The position numbers and the translations under genes are program-made. From Rutpela maculata (taxonomy: Eukaryota; Arthropoda; Insecta; Coleoptera; Cerambycidae), in assembly GCA_936432065.2 (NCBI GenBank), contig OW386289.2:169321348-169385347 (forward strand): a stretch of DNA of 64,000 nucleotides. Direction: 5' to 3'. Every line of letters begins with the position of its first letter. Position 1 is the first letter of the stretch. Under the pieces are notes generated by a model. It had not been told where the DNA came from. It searched no databases and worked only from the letters and a program-made list of their open reading frames with translations. This document shows positions 1-11,345 of this stretch, in pieces.

Positions 1-1870
1 TATAATATTACATTTCAGTAAATATTTACGCAATTAAAACGTTCAAAACTAACGTTGGTAAACATTTAACTTTAAACATTAAAATAACGTTTAGCTTATT
101 GATCTGGTATATTTTTCATTAATTCCTTACGTTAAAAACACGTAAAATTAAATAATTAAATAATTAATATGTTAATGTGAAAATTGCATTTGATTTTCAC
201 AATTTATCTTCAGTGTAATTTTGCAGTCGATAGAAACGCTTAGAATAGACGTTATTTAATAATTCACTAAATATGTTAAAATAACGTTATATTTTATCGC
301 ATGATTAATTTTTCATCAATATCTTTAAAGCTTATCTAAACAAAATGTTTCAATATATATATTATTTGTAATGTTATAGTCACCAATACATTTTTACCCA
401 AATAGAACGTTCATAACAAACGTTGAAAAACGTTTAACTTTCAACGTTAAAGTAACATCCATTCTTAACAAATGGTATATTTATCATTAATTTCTTACAT
501 TAAAAACACGTAAAAAACTAAATTGTTAAACAGTAATATGTTAATGTGAAATTCACGTTTGAATTTCACGGCAAATTTATTTTTAGTGCATTCTTGTCGT
601 TTTCAGAACGTTAAAAATTTACGTTATTTGATAATTCACTGAATAAGTTAAAATAATGTTATGTCTTAAGGAATGATTAATTTTTATAACCTTATATTCA
701 GTAAAATTTTACGCAATTAAAATGTTTAAAACAAACGTTGATAAATATTTAACTTTGAACGTTACAGTAACGTTAATTTTTAGCATTTAGTATTATCACT
801 CATTTCGACCATTAAAAACACGTAAAAAATTTAATTGTTAAACATTAATATGTAAACGTGAAAATTACGCTTGAATTTCACAGATAATTTATTTTCAGCG
901 AATTATTGTCGTTTTTAGGACTGTAAAAATACACGTTGTTTGATAATTTACTGAATACGTTAAAAGAAGTTATGTCTTGAGGCCTGATTAATTTCTGGTT
1001 AATATCTTACGTTTAAAACTCGTCTAAATAAAACGTTTTTCCATGTTATTTAAAACCATATATTCAGTAAAATTTTACGTACCTAATTAAAATGTTTAAA
1101 AACAAACTTTGATAAACCTTTAATTTTGAACGTTACAGTAACGTTTATTTTTAACACATGGGATATTCGTCATTCATTTCTAACATTGAAAACACGTAAA
1201 AAATTAAATTGTTAAACAGTAATATGTTAACGTGAAAATCACGCTAGAATTTCACAGACAATGTATTTTTGGTGAAATGTTGTGGTTTTTAGGACATTAA
1301 AAATATACGTTATTTAATAATTCACTGAATACGTTAAAATAACGTTATGTCTTAAGGCATGATTCATTTTTCGTTAATATCTTACATTTAAAACGCGTAT
1401 AAAGAAAACATTTTTTTATATGTTGTTTATAACCATATATTCAGTAAAATTTTTCGCAATTAAAACCTTTAAAACAATCGTTGATAAACACTTAACTTTG
1501 AACGTTACAGTAACGTTTATTTTTAACACATTGTGTATTTGTTATTCATGTCTAACATTAAAAACACGTAAAAAATTAAATTGTTACATGGTAATATGTT
1601 AACGTGAAAATCACGCTGTAATTTCACAGACAATTTATTTTTAGAGGATTTTTGTCGTTTATAGGACGTTAAAGATAAACGTTAACCCAACATAGTAGTT
1701 TAACGTTTCTTAATAGTAATTTTAACACTTTAGGTTATTTTGTGCCGTTACATTAACGTTTAAAAAATGTTCAGTTGAAAAGGCGTTTAAAAAAAAACGT
1801 TGTATTTTTAACCATAAACGTTATTTCAACCAAGGCAACGTTATTTTAACGTTTTTTTAACTATGGTGTT
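1..1870. repeat. AACGTT-rich tandem repeat, unit about 370 bp
   Basis: At least four and a half head-to-tail diverged units. The anchor AAAACACGTAAAA recurs near 134, 502, 813, 1190 and 1560, so spacing is about 368, 311, 377 and 370. Units are dense in the palindrome AACGTT and hold no credible coding frame. The last ~190 bases (from about 1675) carry the same CGTT motifs in another arrangement and stop at CTCACTGGGA, exactly where mariner sequence resumes. This could be the right part of a larger element whose left end lies outside the window. Confidence 0.8.
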
Positions 1871-1941
1871 CTCACTGGGATAACAGATTCACAAACAAAT
1901 TAATTATTGACCAATACAAAACAATGTTTACAATTTTTTTA

Positions 1942-3734
1942 TTATTCGATGTAGCTACCACCCACATCCACACACATTTCGATCCTTCGCCTGAAGTCCT
2001 TAAAACTGTTTCGAATATGATCTAACGGTATGGAGTTTACGGCATTTGTAATTCTCTGCTTCAATACTGCTACATCGTTAGGAAGTGGTTCAGCGTAAAC
2101 CAACTGCTTGAAGCGACCCTCCGATTAAAGAACTTATATCTAGATACATAATGGCATGAATTTTATGATCACGAAAGACTCCCATTCTAAGGCACTTCTT
2201 CCCATAAGTTGCTGATTGGCCCATCGGCGTATTCGCGGCCGCTCGTACACGATCGGCTTCAGTTCGATTATCATAATCTCACCTGACAGTTCGGCCATTA
2301 ATGTCAATAAATGTTTTTCGTGTTCTCCGACCAAAAACTGGTGAAAAAGTAATTTTATTTTAAGTTGTGATTTGCTTAATACCTAAATAATATTCTCTAT
2401 TCATATTTACACAGTTTAGTGACAATATATTTTGTGCAAATAACTAGTGAAGTGCCGTGCCGTTTGCAGAAAGCAGTTTAGAAAAGAAGAAAATCGATCG
2501 TTCCATAGTCGTAACATGATGAAGTTCAGTTTACAGTTATAAAGTAAATAGCAATTAAATTTTAATATCCTTTCAATACATATTTATCTTACTGTTTTAT
2601 CTTACTGTAATATCGTATGCCTACATCACGTTATATAAAGAGCCGGTAATACAGGAATTGCAATAATTCATTTTAATGAAAATATTTACCATTCTACACA
2701 TTTTCTACACACACAACGCCACTGTTGCCTATGGGATGTGATGTTCATTTATCCATTTTAATGGACATATAATGTGACTATGTTAGGAGCAAACAAGGTA
2801 TATAGTGAAAAGATAGCCTGTTATGTATCTAGATATAAGTTCTTTAATCGGAGAAGCGACCCCATAAAAAGAAATTCAATATTGATAGGTCTGGGGATCT
2901 CGCCGGCCACTTGATCGGTCCCTTCCTGACAATCCAATTTTCTCCAAAATTTAAATTCAACCACCGATTAACCATTTCTGTGGAGTGGCCAGGGCAACCA
3001 TCATGTTGAAAATGAACTAAAGGCATATCTCTTAAAATATTTAAATGTTCTTCAGAAAATCTTTCAAGAAGCTGTAAATAAGTGTGCTGGTTTAACCTTC
3101 CCTCAATGAAATAAGGTCCAATAACTCCAACATGATAAGAAACGGCACACCACACATTCACTTTTTTATAACATTTTCTTCTACAATGAAATCTAAAATT
3201 TACATTTTTAGAAGCCCAAAACCGACAATTCTGAGATGAAACAACACCATTGGTTGTGAATGTGGATTCATCTGAAAAAATTATGAAATGATGAAAAAAT
3301 CTCTCTTCCATGATTTTTTCTCCAATGGTCAAACAAAAATCCAACCTACGGCCGTCATCTCCCTCTTCAAGCGTATGTTTATAATTTGCTTTATATGCCC
3401 TAATTTTCTTTGCCTTGTAAATTCTTTGGAGTTCAGACTTGCTAATATTAATAAGAGCTGATCTCTCTCTTAGTGGCACCCTAGGATTCTCTATAACAGA
3501 GGCATGAGCTATAATAGCCCCAACATCTTCATCATATGCTTTTATTTTTCTTTTCATGTTAAGAACACTACCAGTAGCCAGAAACTTTTTAATTATTCTC
3601 ATAGCCTGAGTACATGACAAAGCAGTGTTTGGAAATTTCAAATTAAATTGGCTTACCACTTCTCTTAGCGAGTTTTCACCGCCAATTCCGTAGAATTGCA
3701 CAATACAAATTTTTTGACGCACTGTGAGTACCAT
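1942..3734 (-). pseudogene. mariner/Tc1-like transposase, interrupted by a MITE
   Basis: Encodes a DNA-cutting and joining transposase acting on the element's terminal repeats. The frame opens at the ATG complement 3732-3734 and stays open to the MITE at 2853; after the MITE it resumes at 2118 and ends at the stop 1942-1944. Without the MITE and its duplicated 8 bp the two parts are in phase and total 350 codons including stop, a usual mariner length. Residues 1-60 look like a helix-turn-helix. Candidate catalytic residues are D155 (FSDEST), D245 (QHDGCPGH) and D282 (RSPDLS), 36 residues between the last two, unlike the classic 34. No other break is visible, so the MITE is the only obvious lesion in the coding part, though the left terminal repeat is also gone. 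Confidence 0.85.
2119..2853. mobile_element. 735-bp MITE with 8-bp target duplication (family copy 1)
   Basis: Ends are a perfect inverted repeat of about 33 bases starting CTCCGATTAAAGAACTT. It is flanked by AAGCGACC on both sides (2111-2118 and 2854-2861), and the uninterrupted site is preserved in mariner copy 2. An 8-bp duplication fits hAT, P or Merlin superfamilies; the CTCCG terminus is not the usual hAT one. No transposase frame is present. A second copy lies at 42094-42833. Confidence 0.92.
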
Positions 3735-4261
3735 TTTCTCTTAATTTTTTATGCTTAGTTCGTTAATTTGAAACAGAAATTAAGGATAATATTGACTACG
3801 TTTGACAGATATGTCAATAATAAATGATAAATGTGTATTCACTGCTTTTCTCATAGCCTACTTTTAGCTTCTACATAACTTTAAATATTAATTAAAAAAA
3901 AAAAAAATTGTCCATGCAGTTTTAATTGAATGGTTCAAAATAAAATACTAATTTATTGAAAAAATGGGAAGTTTCAAAAAAATAATTTTATATTCCTGAA
4001 ATTTGGTATAGAGGTATAAAATTGCATTCTAAATAACTTTTCTTAGTGGAATTTTTTCATATTTTGAAAAATAAAGGTACTTTATTAGTGGTGATTTTTA
4101 CAACTTTGCTTATAAAACACCCTGTAGAACACCAAATCAAGTCATTTTTGGTATACTTTAGTTTTACAAGAAGCAGGACTCAATCCCCAAATACCATTCC
4201 AAAATTCCAAAATTTTTGGTCTATTACACCTCTTGTTACATCTATCCTGGGACACACTGTA

Positions 4262-4956
4262 TATTAGTAAAATGCATAAACAAAAAAATATGTATTATGG
4301 GGACAACATTTCGCAAGATTTCTGTTTAAGTACAAGCGACCAAAATTAAGAGAATATATATATTTTTTTAAATTAAATAATTACTTAATTACTTTTTTAT
4401 TTACAGATCGATTCTCTTCAAAAGTAATAGGGTTCTTCCTCTAGCCAACACTAACTTACTTTCCAAATTTCAATACAATCGGACTTTTCTTTCTTAAGTT
4501 ATCGTGCTTACAAGAAATGTGACGGACGGACGGACAGACGGACATTTTGAAAGTTGTTCAGAATTCGTTCACAAACACAATGATATGAAATTTTTTTCTC
4601 TACGAGCGATATTTACGATTTTAGAAATGTGTCGGTCAAATACAATATACTCTTCGTTTTTGCGAAGAGTATAAAAATATATTAGAATAAATTAAGCATC
4701 AATTACTCTTAAGATTTGTTTTCCTAGAGCAACATATATAATCCAGTACAAATAGACATTCAACGTCAAAGGTAAAAAAAAATCGTTTTTTCACAAATAT
4801 CCCTTAATAGCCCAGGAATTTTAGTCTTTGACCAAGAATTAATCATTGTAAAACAGAAAATTTGCAGGATTGTAGTTTTGGTCCAGAACAACACGTATCA
4901 AAAAGTCCCCTACTCTCCCCCATCGGCTTCCCTGTTTTCCGGAGCAACAAGGGTCT
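4262..4956. other. AT-rich intergenic sequence, no gene seen
   Basis: No credible coding frame. A short run of ACGGACGG/CAGACGG repeats lies at about 4511-4547, a pattern common inside insect dispersed repeats, and a small hairpin of CTCTTCG and CGAAGAG lies at about 4651-4670. Confidence 0.5.
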
Positions 4957-5025
4957 AAAGGCGCGTTTGCACGCATCCAGTAATTTAGTCGAGGCGTTTA
5001 ATAATTTAGTACTCGACCAGTACTT
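4957..5025. repeat. partial copy of the fold-back repeat at 6142-6453
   Basis: Shares GCGTTTGCACG, CCAGTAATTTAGTCGAG and TTTAGTACTCGACCA with the left arm of the later palindrome, allowing a few mismatches, then diverges. It looks like a half-copy or remnant. Confidence 0.7.
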
Positions 5026-6141
5026 AGGGAAAATTCGGCGCTAAAGCCGCTTTGAGGGATTTACCTCTAGAAGAATCGAGGTGTGGTATAATGAGCTGTC
5101 TAGGAAATTTACAACAAATATTTTTATATCCACCTTTCGAAATCACCAATACCTCGCCTACACTCAAAGAAATAGTATGGGTAAATTCAACAAAAAAAAA
5201 TGGTTAACTAACAATATCGTTAATTTTGTTAAACTAAACTATATTGATGGTATTTGTAAACAAGAGGTGATTGTTATTTTAATTAATAAAAAGTTGTCGT
5301 ACAACAAAACAAACATTTACTTAAAAAATAGATGAATAAGACTATTATTTTGTTCGTCTGACTATTATTTTGTTGAATTCTGTCAAATTAAACTAGATAA
5401 TAGTATATTTTATTTTTAACTATTATCGAATTGTAATTCTAACCTAGTATTAGTTCGCTATACTATTGTACTTGGTAGACAAACCAATATTATTGTCGTC
5501 TTCTAGAAGTTCTAAAAGAATTACCATAAAATTTGCTTGCTTACCACGTAGTCTATTACAGAAATTATTCCCAGATGACGCCACATACAAATCATTAACA
5601 ATAATCCATCATGCATTATCTTGCACTCTTATGAATTTATAGAAAATTAATAACATGATTGCAGTGTTCAAATTCTCTCAGGGATCATCGATATATTTGA
5701 ATGGATCTTATAAACGATCTCTAATCTTTGGTTTGGGTGGTCTGATGTCTCAATACTGAGATTTTGGCTAACTAAAAAAAACTTCATCATACAATAAAGT
5801 GTAGATCAACCTAAAAATTAGTTGGTGAACAAAAAACAAAGTCGTTGTACTATTTAATTGTAGACCAAATTGAAAATGGTTAGTGAACATAAAAAAATGT
5901 CATTGTACTATTTAATTTGTTACAAGAAGATATGATTATTAAACTACTATTTGTTTACGAAAACAAATAAAGTTGTATGACTATTCCTTACTGATTGATT
6001 TAACCATGAAACTAGATAGGCGCGATTTCATATGCTCTTTTTGGTTGAATTTACCTATCATTTTCTTTGAGTGTATTTTGAAAACCAAAGCCAATCAGCT
6101 ACGAATTTTATCTGCCAGTGCGTCAAGCGGTGAATTTAAAA
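5026..6141. other. intergenic or intronic sequence with weak tandem similarity
   Basis: No gene recognised. Two to three degraded units of about 70 bases occur at about 5785-5930, sharing TGTACTATTTAATT and TGGTTAGTGAAC-like words. If the exon at 6718 belongs to a gene starting further left, this stretch is intron or holds an unrecognised upstream exon. Confidence 0.4.
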
Positions 6142-6453
6142 AAGTGCGGATTTATAGGTTGACAATAATACCACCGACAAGATGCCCGAAGGTCACCCCA
6201 ATTTACCAATGAAAGGGTGCGTTTGCACGTATCCAGTAATTTAGTCGAGTCGCTTAGTAATTTAGTACTCGACCAATGCGGACAACGTGCTTTAGTCAAG
6301 TAATTTAGTGGAAAGCAATTACTAAATTACTGGACCGTCTCTCTACTCGACTAAATTACTGGATGCGTTCAAACGCACCCTTTCATTGGTAAATTGGGGT
6401 GACCTTCGGGCATCTTGTCGGTGGTATTATTGTCAACCTATAAATCCGCACTT
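6142..6453. repeat. 312-bp palindrome (fold-back element)
   Basis: Arms of about 105 bases (6142-6246 and 6349-6453) are near-perfect reverse complements around a centre of about 100 bases. The outer parts carry AAGTGCGGATTTATAGGTTG and its complement; the inner part is built of TAATTTAGTCGAG words. No ORF. It lies about 265 bases upstream of the splice acceptor of the gene exon, so it is probably transcribed in an intron and could form a long RNA hairpin. Confidence 0.9.
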
Positions 6454-6717
6454 CGAACCGTTCCGCCGACAGTGACGCTTCTGGTATAGGTATTCTGTGA
6501 CAAAAGCGTAAATAAAATTCGAAAAATCTGCCACGTCAAATTTTTCTCAATTGGCAAGTTGCCGATCTTACCATCTTCGCTTAAAATCGCATATCAGCTT
6601 TTAATGATTTAAAAAAATACATACAACTCCTATTCATCAGCATTTTAATTATTGGTTTTTCATAACACAATCATATTACAATTTATATGTTTTTAAATAA
6701 ATGATTTTTCTTTACAG

Positions 6718-8372
6718 ATATAGAAGCAGGGCCCTTCGGGGATATAGAACATATTCAGAGAAATCAAGAACATTTTAAAGATTTTTTAATTCTTATGTTT
6801 CAAGAAAATGAAGAACAATCCGACGCATCTCACAGTACCGACGAGGACCAGATACTCTACGATTTAAAAAACGATTACTTAGAAAAGCTGAACATTGTTC
6901 GGAAGAGGTTAAATTTAGTCGAATTATCAAATAACGAAGCAGACAACATTCCACCGTTATCATACAGTGGGTGTAAAATAACGGAAATCGTAGAACAGGG
7001 TTCGCCAAAAAGTGACAAAGAAACAGAATCTAAAAAAAGTGAACACGATATTGAGGAAAAGGAAGGTTGCAGCGCAGAATCTAATAATAGCGCAAATATG
7101 ACAGATACATATGAATTGAATACAATTTATTCCCCATCTCCTTCTTATATTAACAGCGCCGATTCTGTATCCGCCACTAATTTCTATGATTTGGATTACA
7201 ATCCCCCCAAAAAAAAGTTCTGTCATAGATTAAGGACACCAAAGTTTTCCTCGGCATCTGAGGGCAACATACCGTATTACACCAAAGTTACTCTACGCGA
7301 AGATCTATTCAAAATCGAATGCGATCCAATCAGTCTGAGGAAGAAACCGCAGGTGGTAAAAAGAAGACTCGAAAAATTTACGAGAAGCAAAGCAACGCAG
7401 TGCACCGAAGAAGAAGAAGAAGTTAAAATTTGTCGAAGAATGTCATTAGTAGACAAGCCACCGACGAATTCAAAGGACATTAACCTCTTTCCGAAAGTTA
7501 TAATAGAAGTGAAGGAGGAAGAAAATCGCGGGGACGTGAGATTATCCCCACGACCTTCGAAGAAGTATATGGCCCTTTCAGGTTCTCAGAAAGATATAAC
7601 AAACAGTAATGACATACCTCCTTTAAATTTTGTAAGAACGAGTTCTGATGATGAATCTTACGTAACCATAACCACCAACACCACAATTATCAATAGTCCG
7701 AAGAAAAAGAAGGTAAAGAAAAGAAAATTTAAGGGTAAAACTAAAGTTACCTCGGGAAAGCTTTCTTTGTGGGAAGAAGTGAGGAAACTGCATTTTTCGC
7801 AAGGCTCTGCTGCTGTCGCAAAGGGGGAGGAAAAAAGCCAACAAGCAGAAACTGTAGCAGAAATTGTAGCAGAAACGGTAGCAGAAACTGTAGCCGAAGA
7901 AGTAGCCGCAAACACAGGTGAATGTAATTCTACTATAGGTATCATTACTAAATATATAAATGAACTATCAAAAAATGCCCAGATACAAAGGGGTCGAAAA
8001 GAGGCATCTGATAGCTCTGAAGATACAAAAGAGAATACGAGTCTGTACATCAGGCAATACCTTAAATATAAGGCGAGCTTGGAAAGTGTAAAAAGCGGTG
8101 TCGTGTTTGGAGGGAACGTGGTAACTAATATTAATAGATTTCAGACATCTCGGGATAACAATTATTACTCAGGAACTTCTTTAATTTCAGATGAAGACAG
8201 GCGTAGCAAAGATTTTTCTTCCTCAGAAGATGTGACTAACCGATCGAAGGAGAAAACAGTATTTAAGACATTTTGGAGAACATTGTGCCCACGCCTACCA
8301 CCCAAATCTAGAGTATTTGAGAGATTTTGGAAAACATTTTGCCCATGTTTAGTACCCAAATCTAGTGATTGA
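6718..8372 (+). CDS. terminal coding exon of an unrecognised, disordered host protein
   Basis: Open for 550 codons from a splice acceptor (TTTCTTTACAG, AG at 6716-6717) to the TGA at 8370-8372. The frame stays open for 25 codons upstream of the ATG at 6795, so that ATG is probably internal and the true start lies in an upstream exon. Numbering from it: residues 1-110 are acidic; 303-317 are a lysine/arginine cluster that could be a nuclear signal; 351-370 repeat AETVAE/AEIVAE; serine-rich acidic patches lie at 405-412 and 464-480. Residues 490-505 (FKTFWRTLCPRLPPKS) recur at 508-523 as FERFWKTFCPCLVPKS, reflecting a 54-bp tandem duplication. No enzyme motif or membrane segment is visible. A frame this long is not expected by chance in such AT-rich DNA. 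Function unknown. Confidence 0.8.
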
Positions 8373-8393
8373 AGATGATATAATATGTTTAAG

Positions 8394-8399
8394 AATAAA
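8394..8399 (+). terminator. poly(A) signal AATAAA
   Basis: A canonical AATAAA lies 22 bases after the stop codon of the preceding exon. That is close, but plausible for a short insect 3' UTR, and supports 6718-8372 as the last exon. Confidence 0.6.
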
Positions 8400-8701
8400 A
8401 AAACTGTTAGAGTCATAGGATTGAAACTAATTTTAAGACTTTTTATGTATTATTTTTATAATCGTTTAGTAACAGACTAGAAATGAAAGAACATTGGTTT
8501 TAAAAATTTGTGCATCTGCTTAGAGGAATTTGAAGTTGAATAATAATTACGATACATGCAACTGATGAAATAGTTTTTGATTATATTTTTCAACTGAATT
8601 TTAAAATTTTTTCTTTTTAATTTAATGAAGTGCTGATTTGCTGACAAGTAGCAATTAGGAAAAATTAAAATAAAGCGAGACAGTTTTTACGAAGAACATA
8701 G
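8400..8701. other. AT-rich sequence downstream of the gene
   Basis: No coding frame or recognisable repeat. It may include the cleavage site and the end of the 3' UTR. Confidence 0.4.
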
Positions 8702-9323
8702 ACGATTTTTTTAAAAATTTCTATTGTTCAAACAGGTTTAGAATGTCATGAAACGTCGAGATTTTAAGTTTGAGCGAAAAAAAATTTTCTGTCTGCAACT
8801 TTTTTTTGTGCGCACGTTTACTCTGGAACCGTTGAGATATTGACTTGAAATTTGGTACCCATATGTACTTTAACGAGATCTAGAACTAGATTATATTTTC
8901 ATCTTGTTCCGTCGAAGGGTTGGGGGGTAAATTGGGGTAAATTTGGGGTAAATAGGTAAATCAAGCAGGTAAGAGTCCATAAAATTGGTATTTAGTAAAT
9001 ACAAGAGAAGCTAAGGTCTCAAAAAAATGTTGGCATCAACCACCTCTACCCCATTATTAAAAGGGATGAAAAAAATTGTGATTTAGTGTGTGTACAAGAA
9101 CCAGAAACCTCAAAATATTTTTTTACTTCTTCCATCCCCACTACCACCCCCTATCACCACCTCCACCCCACTACCGATGTGGGGTATCGTTTTATGGGTT
9201 TTTCAAATATATTATTAAAGTTCCATAAACAATTATTTCCACATACAAAATTTTTTCGTTGTGAGTGACTTGGATAGAAAATCTGGATATGGAAGTAGTG
9301 ATTCCTTGGGCAGCGGTTTTTTT
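8702..9323 (+). repeat. R1 dispersed repeat, copy a (5' end degraded)
   Basis: Matches R1 (see 25706-26389) from the TATTGTTCAAA word to the 3' end TGATTCCTTGGGCAGCGGTTTTT. The initial hairpin CTTCCACATCCAGTGGAAG is missing or replaced by unrelated sequence. It holds the T-rich GTGCGCACG motif, G-runs near 8925-8955 and C-runs near 9135-9170. Confidence 0.85.
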
Positions 9324-10440
9324 ATTTAGTTATCTCTTTTAAAAGCAATTCATTTTTTTTTTTAAAAATGTTTTTTCCCGTGGTAAACGAGGCAAGTTAA
9401 AACCATAGTTAAATTTTGCTTTAAAATATAGATAGTATTCTAAAACCTGACCTGAATAGACGCCTGTGACGATCACCTTATAAAAATGATATGGCCCAAT
9501 TTCAGTAGCTATTTTACATAATTATATTCCACATTTAAAATGAAAATTGTAAGTCTAATGGCCGGTATTATCAACACTATGGTGTAATAGTAGGAGAGCT
9601 AGCAAGGGATTTACTTATGTAATTTCAGCAGTCATCAGAATTAGTAGGCGTATCCTTCTTAACACACTAATCACGGAATGGAACGTCTGGCACCCCGACA
9701 CAGCTAGGTTTAATAACCAATTCAAATTCAAAATTTTTTCCCATTTCTAACCCAAAATTTATTAAGAGTGACGCAGGCTGTCAAATTTAAACGTTTTCGT
9801 TTCAAAGACCTTCCCCGACCAGTTTGGTTGAGACCGGTCGAGGCCTCAAATTTTTCCCAATTTATAAAATACTATTAAAATATAAGAGAGTGTGATATTG
9901 GTATTGTTCCGTTACACTCAGTTTTATTAAAAATATGTCAATACAATTTTAAAGTTAAATTTATATATCTCCTAATTTTCGATATCTACAATTTCCCATT
10001 TTTGTGTGTTTGTTAACAACTTGCTCTAAAATCATGATAAAATATATTTTATACAAAAATAACAGTCTATACGCCTTTGGCGATCGCTTTCTTCATGGAT
10101 ATGACTCAAGTTCAATATTCTAGAATGCTATTTTACAAATGCTTCAAATTTTAAACAAAAATTTTAAGTCTAACAGAAGTTATAGTGTTTAATAGGTAAT
10201 GTTGACTTCAGACCTACTAAGCACTCGAAAAATGTCAGCGTCTTTGATCTTTACCGCACCACCACAGACGCCGACATTTTTTACACGCATGACAAGTGTG
10301 TAGTCAACTATATTTGCATTTGGTAGCGCTTGACTATAACTCCCGTTCGTTTCATAATTGCCTTATTAAAAACATATCCATAATATTTTTAGTTAAATGG
10401 GGAGTAAATATTTGTTTTTTGTAGGGGGTAACGTGAAAAA
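9324..10440. repeat. intergenic stretch with a diverged direct duplication
   Basis: No gene recognised. Two related segments, about 9440-9600 and 10050-10200, share ACGCCT(G/T)TG(A/G)CGATC, TGCTATTTTAC-like and AATTTTAAGTCTAA words in the same order, suggesting an old duplication or two copies of an unnamed repeat. Confidence 0.45.
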
Positions 10441-10529
10441 TTGATGAGCGAGGGGGAGAAAATAAAAAAAATGTTCTCATCCCAAAATTTTACTCGAAAA
10501 AAAAAGCAACATAGAAAAAACCATTTTAA

Positions 10530-10625
10530 TATTCTAGCCCTGTGGGGGGTAACTACCCCCTTTACCCCCCCCCCCCCCCCCCCCAGCTACGCCCTTGCTG
10601 TCTACACACACACACATACATATAA
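10530..10625. repeat. low-complexity tract with a 20-base C run and a CA repeat
   Basis: A run of 20 C at 10565-10584 is preceded by a GGGGGG run at about 10543-10548 and followed by (AC)n ACACACACACATACA. The opposed G and C runs could pair. The exact lengths may be assembly-sensitive. Confidence 0.85.
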
Positions 10626-10991
10626 TACCGAGGCATTTTTTATTCTATAGGTATTTGGTTTCAGCCTGTTATGATATAAAAGTTATAGTGTTACTGACAA
10701 CATTAACATTGACAACCATTTTCAGCTTCACAGTAGGTACAACGTCAATGCAATAATAAATGTACCTAAAATCATAGAGAAATCAAATTACGAATAAATA
10801 TTTTCAGCATTTCGAACACACTTGTATTTTAGCAGGTACCACTGCATGTTATTCAGTCCAATAAGGGGACCCATTGGAGTGCAGAGTGCAACAATACTCT
10901 ACAGTTAATTATCATAATGAACGTTTTTATGACAATATTATACTGTTATGAATTATTGATTGAATCCATCGCTTGCGTCTGAAATGGACTT

Positions 10992-11008
10992 CGCCATCTA
11001 GCGGTGCG
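10992..11008 (-). promoter_or_regulatory. CTCF-like motif
   Basis: CGCCATCTAGCGGTGCG; its complement contains CGCTAGATGG, a word found exactly three times in this window (also 42965-42974 and 52192-52201). It resembles the CTCF core (CTAGATGGCGC type). It lies about 60 bases upstream of the candidate transcription start at 11066. Confidence 0.35.
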
Positions 11009-11059
11009 CATCTACAACTAAACGTCGGCACATTGATAGCGAAGTTCCTCCATAAAATC

Positions 11060-11345
11060 TCTTTCAGTTGCTCGGCAGTTCGCAGCTGACTATAGACGTG
11101 TGTTCTTCTTGCGAGCTCTTGTCACTTCGGGGTTACGATGTTTTCGTAATTCTTCCGGAACTTTTTTGCCTGTTTGTCTTTAAGTACGCCAAAATATCAT
11201 GCTTACATGTTAGTGCAGTAAAATATGCTAGATTTAGTTCTGTGTATAAAATTGTGTAAGTGTTCCCAGCCGATTGCTGGAAAGTGTATTGTAGAAAGTG
11301 GATTTGCTTTTGGAGTTTGCCAGTTTCGCAAGAAATCGAGAATCG
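11060..11345 (+). promoter_or_regulatory. candidate promoter and noncoding first exon
   Basis: An arthropod-type initiator TCAGTT at 11064-11069 (A+1 at 11066) is followed by AGACGTG at 11094-11100, a DPE-like word starting at +29, one base off the strict +28 spacing. The stretch is more GC-rich than its surroundings, has no long frame with protein-like content, and ends in a strong donor, TCG/GTGAGT, with the exon ending at 11345. This could be the first noncoding exon of a gene continuing to the right. No matching acceptor could be assigned in the window, so this is inference. Confidence 0.35.

Larger units (their letters stand above)
1871..4259 (-). mobile_element. mariner/Tc1-like element, copy 1 (left end missing, MITE inside)
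   Basis: Matches copy 2 (45179-47261) over its length. The right end is intact: a terminal repeat of about 300 bases ends GTCCCAGG-type sequence, then CACTG followed by TA at 4260-4261. The left ~490 bases present in copy 2, including the left terminal repeat, are absent; the AACGTT repeat abuts instead. A 735-bp MITE sits at 2119-2853. Long terminal repeats, TA target and a DDE-type transposase place it in the IS630/Tc1/mariner group. Confidence 0.85.

Noticed and set aside
1852..1870. CTCACTGGGA as a definite transposon terminus
   Set aside because: Only one end is in the window and no target duplication can be tested, so it is left as a candidate in the findings.
4046..4267. 73-codon ORF (and its mirror at 45174-45392 and 47048-47254)
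   Set aside because: It lies in the mariner terminal inverted repeats, which explains its presence in three places; it is not a gene.
6793..8416. Several minus-strand and alternate-frame ORFs across the gene exon
   Set aside because: They are shadows of the 550-codon plus-strand frame, with low-complexity translations of its charged repeats.
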